Positions 1-7,908 of a stretch of 26,095 nt of DNA are shown here, piece by piece. The stretch spans positions 1 through 26,095 of the forward strand of contig DJAM01000172.1 of the NCBI GenBank assembly GCA_002429595.1, given 5' to 3'. Origin of the DNA: Coxiellaceae bacterium UBA6002 (GTDB lineage Bacteria; Pseudomonadota; Gammaproteobacteria; UBA6002). Position numbers and translations under genes: made by a program. The notes under the pieces were generated by a model. It saw nothing but the letters and a program-made list of their open reading frames with translations, did no database searches and was not told the DNA's origin. Numbering within the stretch: the first letter of the stretch is position 1; each line of letters starts with the position of its first letter.

Positions 1-103
1 TGGGTTCCCGCCTGCGCGGGAATGACAGCAAAAAGCGCAGGAATAACAGAAAAAACCATGGAAATGACAGGATTTACAGGAAATGACAAGATTTACAATT
101 TTC
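1..103. repeat. Degenerate GC-rich palindrome followed by imperfect tandem units
   Basis: A short palindrome (CCCGC-CTGC-GCGGG, positions 8-21) is followed by about four imperfect 18-21 bp units, each carrying a variant of GGAATGACAG. This resembles the dispersed 'cccgcctgcgcgggaatgac' intergenic repeats known from many proteobacterial genomes. No coding frame explains it. It begins at the window edge, so its left limit is unknown. Confidence 0.5.
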
Positions 104-249
104 GTTTAGCACAGAGCTCATTCTGCGATTAGTTTTAGATAAGGACCGCCAAGACTTGAATTAAGACTTCTGGTTTAATGAGCCCAGTTAGTATAAAATG
201 CATATAAAATAATAATAAAAACTACCATTTTTACCTAATAGGCTAAAAC

Positions 250-1284
250 TTGAGATCTAAACATAAGCGAAAAGCGGGCTATAGAGCTACCACACTCGAG
301 GCTATACTCAGGTTTCCTTTTGAGCACCCAATATTATTCCTCTTAATTGTTTTAGTTTTGTTAAGTGGTTTTATGGTTCTAGTAAATAGAAGGCAAACTA
401 CTTCAAGTAAAATTGCTGTAAATAGGGAAAATAGCTCACATACTAATATCATAGGCTTAATCCAAAGACGCTGCCAGACTCAGCCCTTTAAAGTTGCCAA
501 TAAGCTTACTGGCTTGAGAGTGGATTTTCATGAAGGAAACTTTCATCCCGCCATTTGTGTTCAAGATCTCAAAACCAAGGGTGTCTATAGTGACAATTGC
601 AAAGATCTCATTGCAGCGCGACAACGCTTTATAAATGGTGATCGTGTTCGAACAAATCGGATCGAACTAGATAAAATGCGGGTATTAGTTGACGAGCAAA
701 TCAAATCAGAAATTCTACAAAGCGCTGATGAGTTTGAAAAGATTAAACAGTCTTTAACTCCTACGCAGCGTGCAAAATTTGCTAATTTTGACACTGCTTT
801 ATTATTATTGCGTAAGGCACAATTATTAAGCAGTCATTGCAAGGAAATTGATCTTGCTGCGTGTGGGGAACATGCCTTTACTGCATTTTATGATATAGCT
901 AAATTTGTTATGGAGCAAAGAACGAAGGTAAAACTAACCTATATTACCACGAGAAAAAATGCTAACTCAGGTCACGATTTTGTGGCTATTTGTAATGAAG
1001 GTGGTGAAAAAGAAATAAATAATAATCGAACTGCTACTAGCAATTTTCTTAGAAACATCAAAGGTTATCTCTGTGATCCTTGGAATGAAGGCTATTTTAG
1101 AAAAACTAGCGACAATGTTAATAAAGTTTATTACGAATGGGATTCAGTCAAAACCTATGACGTTTTAGTTGATTTTGATCACAGTGATTTGCCAGCTCAT
1201 GCAAGAGAGCACATTGATAAGCGATTAGCAATGTTAGGTTTGCAAGAATTAACAAAGCCAGCTGCTAGTGTTTTTTGCCGATAG
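250..1284 (+). CDS. Membrane-anchored protein with possible papain-like Cys-His-Asp triad
   Basis: A 344-aa protein of no family I can name. The start is TTG, the first possible start after an in-frame TAA at 244-246; the ribosome binding site is poor. Residues 1-26 are basic and residues 27-46 form one hydrophobic helix, so it is probably a single-pass inner-membrane protein with a large C-terminal domain. In the C-terminal half, C205 lies in CGEHA at the start of a predicted helix, H242 in GHDFVAI, and D276 in LCDPW. That order and spacing fit the Cys-His-Asp triad of papain-fold enzymes, including several type III/IV effectors. This is inferred from motifs, not from a recognised domain. 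The 3' end overlaps the convergent peptidase gene by 20 bp. Its neighbour is also a C39-like cysteine peptidase, but the two sequences do not look related. Confidence 0.7.
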   Translation: MRSKHKRKAGYRATTLEAILRFPFEHPILFLLIVLVLLSGFMVLVNRRQTTSSKIAVNRENSSHTNIIGLIQRRCQTQPFKVANKLTGLRVDFHEGNFHPAICVQDLKTKGVYSDNCKDLIAARQRFINGDRVRTNRIELDKMRVLVDEQIKSEILQSADEFEKIKQSLTPTQRAKFANFDTALLLLRKAQLLSSHCKEIDLAACGEHAFTAFYDIAKFVMEQRTKVKLTYITTRKNANSGHDFVAICNEGGEKEINNNRTATSNFLRNIKGYLCDPWNEGYFRKTSDNVNKVYYEWDSVKTYDVLVDFDHSDLPAHAREHIDKRLAMLGLQELTKPAASVFCR

Positions 1285-1900
1285 GAACAGCGGTGATATA
1301 AATGTTGTGTTGGGAATGCATATTCAGCCACATCGATTCAAAGCGTTCGGGATTGATAAAAGTAATGCCATCGATGGTTTTAACATTGTCAAAGTGACTG
1401 GCAGAGTCTGAGAAGAAAATTGTGTCGCCGCTCATATCGTGGGGCTTTTTAGCATAATCATAACCTGTCACCAATACCCAATGTCCGCCCCAATCGATCC
1501 AATCCACTAATGTTGGAATACCTTTAGCAAGATTTTGTCGTAGTATCGCGACGGTACCATTATGAAATGCTTTTGCTTCAAAGCCGTTTTTATTGAGCCA
1601 ATTGACAATTTGTTCTGCACTCGTGCCACAGGTAGCGGTTGTACCTAATTCTTTAGCAATTCGCATTTCTGTTTTTTTATTCATTTCTTGATCTGATAAT
1701 TTGCCGTAATAATTGAGTAAAGACATAACGACTGCAGAACCACAAGTGTAATCTTCTGTTTGCTGAAAATCCCTAATATTTAAAAAAGTAATTTGATGAT
1801 TGGGATTAAGCTTAAAAAAATCGATAGCAAGTTTTTTTGTTATCGCTATTGCCTGACTGCAGGTAGCGAGTAAGACGATAATGAGAGCTAGTTTACGCAT
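1265..1900 (-). CDS. Secreted C39-like (double-glycine-type/papain-like) peptidase domain protein
   Basis: A 211-aa protein with an N-terminal signal peptide (MRKLALIIVLLA..., likely cleaved after A19), so probably periplasmic or secreted. The mature part is a single peptidase C39-like domain: the catalytic Cys is C53 in EDYTCGSAVVMSLLNYYG, His is H140 in GGHWVLVTGYD, and Asp is D165 in FSDSAS. This Cys-His-Asp order is typical of the C39 / C39-like-2 families. No ABC transporter is fused or adjacent, so bacteriocin-leader processing is not supported; the substrate is unknown. The start overlaps the 3' end of the upstream nitrilase-family gene by 8 bp, which suggests it is the last gene of a translationally coupled operon. 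Its own 3' end overlaps the convergent gene by 20 bp. Confidence 0.8.
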   Translation of the reverse strand: MRKLALIIVLLATCSQAIAITKKLAIDFFKLNPNHQITFLNIRDFQQTEDYTCGSAVVMSLLNYYGKLSDQEMNKKTEMRIAKELGTTATCGTSAEQIVNWLNKNGFEAKAFHNGTVAILRQNLAKGIPTLVDWIDWGGHWVLVTGYDYAKKPHDMSGDTIFFSDSASHFDNVKTIDGITFINPERFESMWLNMHSQHNIYITAVPIGKKH

Positions 1901-2711
1901 TGATAGATTTTACCGTTGGTAATTTATTTCGGATTTTTTCCAAGAATTCAAAATCAAGTGTCGCAGCAATGTAACCTTCTTCTTCACTCATACTCGCTAA
2001 GATATTTCCCCAAGGATCAACAATTAATGAATGCCCCCAGCAATCTTTTTTGACGCCGTTTTCAAAGTGACTGCCGGTTTGGGCAGGTGCGATGACAAAA
2101 GATTGCGTCTCGATAGCCCGGGAACGACAAAGTATTTCCCAATGTGCTTTACCTGTTTCATAGGTAAAGGCTGAAGGAATAATAATCGCTTCAACTTTTT
2201 TTCGAATCAATTTTTGGAATAGATCACCAAAGCGCAAATCATAACATATAGTGCAGCCAATTAGGTGATTTTGAAACGAGTAGGTGGTGACACAATCACC
2301 GGCTGACAGAAAGGCACTTTCATCATATTGAACATTCGCTAAGGTCTGAAACTTGAATAGATTAATTTTGCGATAGACAGCAATTAAATTACCTTGATCA
2401 TTTAGCACACAAGTTGTGTTGAAATACCTGCCATCCTTTTCTTCGCAAAAGCTGCCACCATGAATTGTTACTTTGAATTGTTTTGCCAACATTTTTAATT
2501 TTGCTAAGGCACTGTTTGGGCTAGGATGTTCAATATTTTCTGCTGATTGCTTTTTCTCCTCTAGACTTAATCCCATGCCACTAAACATTTCAGGCAAGGT
2601 GATTAAATCCGGATGGACCTCATCACAAACTTTAGTGATGAGGTGCTCGATTTTTTCTAAGTTTTCTTGTTTATTTGAACCGCTATTAACTTGTACCGCA
2701 ACAACTTTCAT
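1893..2711 (-). CDS. Nitrilase-superfamily carbon-nitrogen hydrolase (Nit1/Nit2-like)
   Basis: A 272-aa single-domain amidohydrolase. The nitrilase triad is complete: E41 (LPEMF), K115 (YRKINLF) and C156 (CTICYDLRF). The sequence around the Cys (CYDLRF) and the overall length resemble the Nit1/Nit2 branch, whose members hydrolyse deaminated glutathione or the omega-amides of 2-oxo acids. The exact substrate cannot be read from the sequence. It is cytoplasmic, with no signal peptide. Its ATG overlaps the aconitase stop codon by one base (TAATG), so translation is probably coupled to aconitase. The C39-like peptidase gene begins inside its last codons. YbeM/RamA-type amidases are alternative names within the same superfamily. 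Confidence 0.88.
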   Translation of the reverse strand: MKVVAVQVNSGSNKQENLEKIEHLITKVCDEVHPDLITLPEMFSGMGLSLEEKKQSAENIEHPSPNSALAKLKMLAKQFKVTIHGGSFCEEKDGRYFNTTCVLNDQGNLIAVYRKINLFKFQTLANVQYDESAFLSAGDCVTTYSFQNHLIGCTICYDLRFGDLFQKLIRKKVEAIIIPSAFTYETGKAHWEILCRSRAIETQSFVIAPAQTGSHFENGVKKDCWGHSLIVDPWGNILASMSEEEGYIAATLDFEFLEKIRNKLPTVKSINA

Positions 2712-4654
2712 TAATCTTTGTGCCGGAAGTAATTAATCAATCCGCCAGCAATTAAAATTTCCACTTGTCGCTTCGATAAATCATGTTTTACTTTGAAGCT
2801 TTTATTTTTGTTTTTGATATGCACAGTTAATTCTTTATTGTTTTTGATAGCTTGAGCAATCTTATCAATAGTTAAGATATCATCCTTTTCAATTTCATCG
2901 TAATCTTTAGGATTCACAAAAGTGACCGGAAGAATTCCAAAGTTAATTAAATTTTGCCAATGAATACGCGCAAAGCCTTTGGCAATAACTAATTCTAGCC
3001 CTAAATATCTTGGCGCTAAGGCTGCATGCTCTCGACTTGAACCTTGGCCGTAATTTTCACCACCTACAATGGCATGCCCATTTTTTTGCGATAATTTTTT
3101 AGCACGATCAGCATAAGTTGGGTCGTAATACTCATATGTGAATTCGCTAATCTTTGGGATATTACTACGGAATGGCAAAACCTTTGCGCCTGCGGGCATG
3201 ATTTCATCAGTCGAAACGTTATCGCCCACTTTTAATAAGACAGGTAGTTCCATGGTGTCTGCCAGCGGTGGCACTTCCGGCAAAGAGGCAATGTTGGGTC
3301 CTTTAATTAAAGGCACAGCACTTGCTTGGTCCTCAGGAAGTGGCGCCTCTAACATCTTATAGTTGGTAACAAGCTCACCGGGATAGGTAATTTTGGGGTA
3401 GGGCATATCTAAGTCTCGGGGATCTGTTATCACACCAGTTAATGCGCTAGCGGTCGCAGTTTCTGGGCTGCAGAGGAAAACGCTATCTTCAGGTGTACCA
3501 GATCGTCCTGGAAAATTTCGTGGCGTGGTTCGAAGACTGTTCCTGCCCGTAGCAGGTGCCTGACCCATACCGATGCAGCCATTGCATCCCGCTTGATGGA
3601 TTCTTGCTCCGGCATGAATCAAATCGACAAGATAGCCTTGCTGCGACAATTCTTCTAACGAATTTCGCGAAGTTGGATTGACATCAAAAGAAATGCCTGG
3701 TGGTACACGTCTGCCTTTAACGATCGCTGCGGAAATGGCAAAGTCACGAAAGCCAGGATTTGCTGACGATCCAATATAAGCTTGATAGATAGGTTCCCCT
3801 GCAATGTCTTTAACCCTAACCACTTTGTCTGGATTTTGGGGTTGTGCGATCAATGGCTCTAATGCCCCAAGATCGATCTCATCATGCTTGTCATACTGTG
3901 CACCTTCATCGGCTACTAAAGGTACGAAGTCTTTTTCACGTTTTTGGTTACTCATGAAGGTTTGAATGGTTTCATCGGAGGGAAACACTGTCGTTGTGGC
4001 GCCTAATTCTGCTCCCATGTTTGCAATAACATGGCGATCCATCGCGCTTAATTCTTTAAGAGCTGGTCCGTAATATTCAATGATATATCCTAAGCCACCT
4101 TTACAACTGTGACGACGCAACATTTCAAGAATAATATCTTTAGCACTGACCCAATCTTGGAATTTACCGGTTAATTTAACGCCAAAAATTTTAGGCATTT
4201 TGACGTAATAAGGTTGTCCAGCCATGGCTAACGCGACCTCAAGCCCACCAGTACCAATCGCTAACATCCCCATAGAGCCGGAAGCACAAGTGTGACTGTC
4301 AGAACCAAGTAGAAATTTTCCGGGAATACCAAAATTTTGCATGTGGACAGGATGGCTCACACCATTTCCTGCCCGACTAAACCAAATACCGTAACGTTGG
4401 CAGGCACTTTGTAAAAATAAATGATCGTCAGGATTTTTATAATCTTCTTGGATGAGATTATGATCAACATACTGCGCAGACAGTTCAGTTTTGACGCGCT
4501 TTAGATTCATGGCTTCAAGCTCAAGCATGACTAACGTGCCGGTAGCGTCTTGCGTTAAAGTTTGGTCAACCCGCAAACCAATCTCCTGACCGGGTATCAT
4601 TTCGCCTTCAACAAGATGGGATTTTAATAATTTCTGTGAAACATTCATGGCCAT
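2711..4654 (-). CDS. acn: Aconitate hydratase, Aquifex-type (~650 aa)
   Basis: A 647-aa enzyme that interconverts citrate and isocitrate in the TCA cycle. It has the three-part aconitase core (residues about 1-410) and the C-terminal swivel domain (about 490-640), and belongs to the short 'putative, Aquifex type' aconitase group rather than AcnA or AcnB. Visible motifs are SDSHT (118-122), AGCNGCIGMGQ (C357 and C360, two Fe-S ligands) and GQGSSREHAA in the swivel domain (substrate-binding Arg). The usual first cluster Cys (IGSCTN) is replaced by Ser (IGSSANPG, about 295-300), while an extra Cys, C123, follows SDSHT. The start is the ATG at 4654, with a near-perfect AAGGAGGA six bases upstream; a second ATG lies two codons inside. 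It heads the operon with the nitrilase and the C39 peptidase. Confidence 0.9.
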   Translation of the reverse strand: MAMNVSQKLLKSHLVEGEMIPGQEIGLRVDQTLTQDATGTLVMLELEAMNLKRVKTELSAQYVDHNLIQEDYKNPDDHLFLQSACQRYGIWFSRAGNGVSHPVHMQNFGIPGKFLLGSDSHTCASGSMGMLAIGTGGLEVALAMAGQPYYVKMPKIFGVKLTGKFQDWVSAKDIILEMLRRHSCKGGLGYIIEYYGPALKELSAMDRHVIANMGAELGATTTVFPSDETIQTFMSNQKREKDFVPLVADEGAQYDKHDEIDLGALEPLIAQPQNPDKVVRVKDIAGEPIYQAYIGSSANPGFRDFAISAAIVKGRRVPPGISFDVNPTSRNSLEELSQQGYLVDLIHAGARIHQAGCNGCIGMGQAPATGRNSLRTTPRNFPGRSGTPEDSVFLCSPETATASALTGVITDPRDLDMPYPKITYPGELVTNYKMLEAPLPEDQASAVPLIKGPNIASLPEVPPLADTMELPVLLKVGDNVSTDEIMPAGAKVLPFRSNIPKISEFTYEYYDPTYADRAKKLSQKNGHAIVGGENYGQGSSREHAALAPRYLGLELVIAKGFARIHWQNLINFGILPVTFVNPKDYDEIEKDDILTIDKIAQAIKNNKELTVHIKNKNKSFKVKHDLSKRQVEILIAGGLINYFRHKD

Positions 4655-4660
4655 TGTGCA

Positions 4661-4668
4661 TCCTCCTT
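4661..4668 (-). promoter_or_regulatory. Strong Shine-Dalgarno of acn
   Basis: On the minus strand AAGGAGGA lies six bases before the ATG at 4654. It is the strongest ribosome binding site seen in the window and fixes the acn start. Confidence 0.85.
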
Positions 4669-4712
4669 GAATAAATGGCGAATTGGTTTGAGGTTAAAAG
4701 CATAGCAGAAAT

Positions 4713-4793
4713 ATGTGGCCTGGGTGAAACCCAGGAAATCTAAAATTTTAAACAGATGGAATTTAGATTTCCTGGGTTTCACCCAGGCTACAT
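4713..4793. repeat. Nested palindromic repeat (31-bp inverted arms)
   Basis: Arms at 4713-4743 and 4763-4793 are reverse complements with one mismatch, separated by about 19 bases. Each arm contains its own palindrome, CCTGGGT-GAA-ACCCAGG, so the element can form either one long hairpin or two short ones. It lies between divergent genes, so a terminator role is unlikely. The core resembles dispersed 'GCCTGGGTgAAACCCAGG' intergenic repeats; a REP- or MITE-like origin is inferred. Confidence 0.8.
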
Positions 4794-4818
4794 TATCTCA
4801 AGCCACATTTAATAAAAC

Positions 4819-4834
4819 TTTAATATTTACTTGA
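4819..4834 (+). promoter_or_regulatory. Candidate PmrA-type box upstream of the Sel1-like gene
   Basis: TTTAA-TATTTA-CTTGA is a direct repeat with an 11-bp period. It matches the Legionella/Coxiella PmrA consensus as I recall it (cTTAATatTnncTTAAt) at all but two core positions. It lies 36 bp before the ATG at 4870. No convincing -10 hexamer follows at the ideal distance. The region is AT-rich, so chance is possible. Confidence 0.35.
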
Positions 4835-4869
4835 TAATATTTGATGAAAATTAGCTCGGAGATCGAAAT

Positions 4870-7800
4870 ATGCAGCCACCAGCAGAGTATTCTCAGTTAG
4901 TAGATTATATAGCCGGCCGTTCTACTAAACTTGATATTAAAGATAAAAATGTCGTGATTTTAGGTCTATTGGCATTAACCCCCGTTTTTTCTGAACTCGT
5001 ACAACTCTCAACTTCTGTATCAGAAACATACAACATTTCGGATCTATGGACGAGGGCAAGGGTAGAGCATTATCCGAATCAGCGGCGATTATCCCTTGTG
5101 CCTAAACTTCAAAAACAAATTATAAGTCTTGGCACAAAATATCAAGACCTCGTTTTTCGTATTTCGAATCTTGTTGCCACTCCCGTTGCAACAGTTGAAG
5201 GATTCATCAGTTTAACTAGTGAACCTAATTTTGTAGGGTTTTATAGCTCATTAATAACAGCGTATTGCTATCGAAAGGGAATAGGTGTTCCAGTAAATAA
5301 TGATGAAGCATTAAAATATATAAAAAGAGCTGTAGAAATTACTGAAAAGACGACGGATGAATTAGATTTATCAATCCTTCTAAATATTTTGAAAAAATGG
5401 TTTGATTCATCTCATTTTGAAATAGCTGACCTTACCTGTCGTGTTGTTACTCTACAAGTCTCAAAATCGAGTAGATTTGATATAAACAGTTTATCTGCTT
5501 TTTTTAGTTCGAAATTGGCTCGAATGAAAAGTGCAAGAGACTCTGTAAAAGAAGCAACCCCCGACCAAGTAGCAAAACTAGATGGCTATTACTCAGATGT
5601 CTATAAAACTTACTTTGAAATGAAACTTAGACTGCTAACCGCTGAAATCAAAACTAAAAAAAATACTGACTTTGATTGTTATATTACTATTAAAGATTTG
5701 ACGGAAGATGAACATTTAAAAAACCCACCATTGAATCCAGGTGAATTGTTTGATGAACTATTAAATTATGCTGACCGCTTTAGTGCCCAAAACTACAATA
5801 TACAGGCAGCAAAACTATACACCAGCCACTTTCAGTTAAGTAGATCCCCAGTCAGCGCGCTTCGACTTGCAAATTTGGCTGCTAATGGCCAGATTCGAAC
5901 TCAATATACCGACCCGGTTGTTTCAGATTTTGAAGCAACAGCCGTGCATTATGACAATGCTATTAATGAGGCGATAAACGAGTGCGACATGGCTGCTCTT
6001 GCAGTTGCATTACGAGAGTATAAAAAAATTGAGAATAAAATTCTTTCGTTAGGTGATAGTAAAATTTCTAAGAAACTAAAAGCAGAAGTTCATTCTTATA
6101 TTCCTGAGAAAGTAAAAGCAGCGATTGTTGCTCTTAAAACGATTGACGATAAAAAAGATAAAAGATTATCTTTTCGTATCGAGCAGATGAAGAAGCGTAA
6201 TAATATCAGGAATCTTGAATGTTACATGATCGAAGAATTAATTAAAATCGTCGTTGAACATTCTCTTGACCTCAGCTTGTTACAAGCACTTTCAGATTTC
6301 CATTTTGAGCGTCATCCAGATTCTCATGACATATGGTTCAAGATGATGGCAAATAGTATCGCTCCAGAAGCTAATCAAACCCAGTCTACTCAAAATGGAA
6401 TTCTTTTAAAAACATATGAGCAAGTATTACCACGCATAACAGTTAGGATTGAGCTAGCCAAAGAACTTAACGTGGCGGCGGTAAGTGAATTACTGGACTG
6501 TATTAAAAAACATAGATTGGATTTGAATTCCTCGTCCTTAAGTGATCAATTTTTTGTAGCGGTTAATGGTTTCATTGACAGAGTACTAATCTCTTCTGTG
6601 GTAAACAGAGATATCAAAAAACTTAAAACCTTAAAGACCATTTTTGATAATAATCCGCTCGCGCAGATAGTAAATCGTTCGGCAGAATTAACTCATTGGA
6701 TAGATAGAACAACTTTTGAAATCGAGTTTCGTGCTGAATGTAAAGGACCTTTTGCTGGTGTTGGACCTTTACCAGAAATCTTCAGATTAGCAGCTGGGGA
6801 AAAAAGGGGTGAAAAACCCATGTTTTCCGCTTTTCGATCTGTGACTTATTTAGATCAATTAAAAGAAAAGCATCATCCAGAAGCTTATTTGAAAGTGGCG
6901 CAGTTACTCAAAGTACGGTTATCACCACAGCAGGCTGATGCCAACTTTATTGAGCTCGGAGTGTATATTATTAAGGCTATGACTTATAAGGACTTTATGC
7001 CAGGTGATAGCTTGGGGATTTATCCAACTTTGGCTTTTGAGGTAATTGATGAACTCAAAGCAATGGCTAAGGAAGAAGAAGGTTATACAGGCCGACAACG
7101 AAGCCTGATACATTTCTATCATGCGCTTGCTCTACTGATAAAAGATCCAATCCGTTTCCACCAAGACAAAACTTCACTTTTTGATGGTAAGGATTGTCAG
7201 TTAGTAGCTTCAAGTGCTTTAGAATTAATCGAAAATACTAAACTTATTTTTGAGATAGAAGTTAAGCGAGTATTACTTGAACGTATAGTTGGGCTGGATA
7301 AAGGCATAGATGAACTTACATTGGACAAGGCAAAGAAAGCGCTTGCAAAATTACCAGCTGCTCCAACACCAGCTGCACTACCTTCAGCTGTTCCTCTGGA
7401 GGAAAGACCTTTAGCTTATAATCCTCACGCCTTAGCTGCAAATGCTGCAACTCCAGCAGCTGCGATGGTTCCTATTCCAGTAAATGTTCAAATGGATCAG
7501 CCTTCTGATGCTATCGATACTCATTCTGTCTCACAGCCAGCGCTAACTCCTGAATTGCATTTGGCTGCAATACAAGGTGAGCTTGCTTTATTACGACAGC
7601 AATATCAACAAGCTTTAGAATTGCTAAAACAGAACGAGGTTCTGTCCGCACAGAAAGACGCGGCGCTGCAACAAGCTCAAAGTGAATCACAGCAGAAAGA
7701 AGCTGAATTAACAGCTTGTAAATCGGAATTAAAAGCTTGTAAATCGCAATTATCGAAATCTGAAGAACAGCGCAAAGCACAAGAGGTAAGGTTAACCGCC

Positions 7801-7887
7801 TTCTTTAAAATCAGTAAAGATCTGGTTGCAGCTTTAGAGCCAAGCGCAGCACCAGCTGCCTCCGAGAGTGCAAGCAACGCACTATAA
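4870..7887 (+). CDS. Large Sel1-like repeat / coiled-coil protein, effector candidate
   Basis: A 1005-aa protein with no signal peptide or membrane helix. It is mostly helical. Residues about 121-157 fit a Sel1-like repeat (AYCYRKGIGVPVNNDEALKY, followed by a helix), and weaker tetratricopeptide/Sel1-like pairs are seen around 310-365 and 675-715. Residues about 832-885 form an Ala/Pro-rich linker. Residues about 895-970 form a Gln/Glu/Lys-rich coiled coil that includes two 7-residue near-identical units (ELTACKS, ELKACKS). The C-terminus is rich in Ala and Ser. The start is ATG with GGAG eight bases upstream. It sits alone between two minus-strand TCA-cycle genes, behind a palindromic repeat and a PmrA-like box. 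Proteins of this build are common among translocated effectors of intracellular gammaproteobacteria, but secretion is an inference and no catalytic domain is recognised. Confidence 0.85.
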   Translation: MQPPAEYSQLVDYIAGRSTKLDIKDKNVVILGLLALTPVFSELVQLSTSVSETYNISDLWTRARVEHYPNQRRLSLVPKLQKQIISLGTKYQDLVFRISNLVATPVATVEGFISLTSEPNFVGFYSSLITAYCYRKGIGVPVNNDEALKYIKRAVEITEKTTDELDLSILLNILKKWFDSSHFEIADLTCRVVTLQVSKSSRFDINSLSAFFSSKLARMKSARDSVKEATPDQVAKLDGYYSDVYKTYFEMKLRLLTAEIKTKKNTDFDCYITIKDLTEDEHLKNPPLNPGELFDELLNYADRFSAQNYNIQAAKLYTSHFQLSRSPVSALRLANLAANGQIRTQYTDPVVSDFEATAVHYDNAINEAINECDMAALAVALREYKKIENKILSLGDSKISKKLKAEVHSYIPEKVKAAIVALKTIDDKKDKRLSFRIEQMKKRNNIRNLECYMIEELIKIVVEHSLDLSLLQALSDFHFERHPDSHDIWFKMMANSIAPEANQTQSTQNGILLKTYEQVLPRITVRIELAKELNVAAVSELLDCIKKHRLDLNSSSLSDQFFVAVNGFIDRVLISSVVNRDIKKLKTLKTIFDNNPLAQIVNRSAELTHWIDRTTFEIEFRAECKGPFAGVGPLPEIFRLAAGEKRGEKPMFSAFRSVTYLDQLKEKHHPEAYLKVAQLLKVRLSPQQADANFIELGVYIIKAMTYKDFMPGDSLGIYPTLAFEVIDELKAMAKEEEGYTGRQRSLIHFYHALALLIKDPIRFHQDKTSLFDGKDCQLVASSALELIENTKLIFEIEVKRVLLERIVGLDKGIDELTLDKAKKALAKLPAAPTPAALPSAVPLEERPLAYNPHALAANAATPAAAMVPIPVNVQMDQPSDAIDTHSVSQPALTPELHLAAIQGELALLRQQYQQALELLKQNEVLSAQKDAALQQAQSESQQKEAELTACKSELKACKSQLSKSEEQRKAQEVRLTAFFKISKDLVAALEPSAAPAASESASNAL
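7705..7746 (+). repeat. Two 21-bp tandem units inside the coiled coil
   Basis: GAATTAACAGCTTGTAAATC and its copy GAATTAAAAGCTTGTAAATC (each followed by G) are adjacent 21-bp units differing at one base. They encode heptads of the coiled coil; a decayed third copy follows. This is a recent in-frame duplication. Confidence 0.75.
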
Positions 7888-7908
7888 AGGAAAAAAGGCT
7901 GTTGCAAA

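Noticed and set aside
4713..4793. Palindrome as an intrinsic terminator
   Set aside because: It lies between divergent gene starts, with no transcript expected to end there and no T-tract after either arm.
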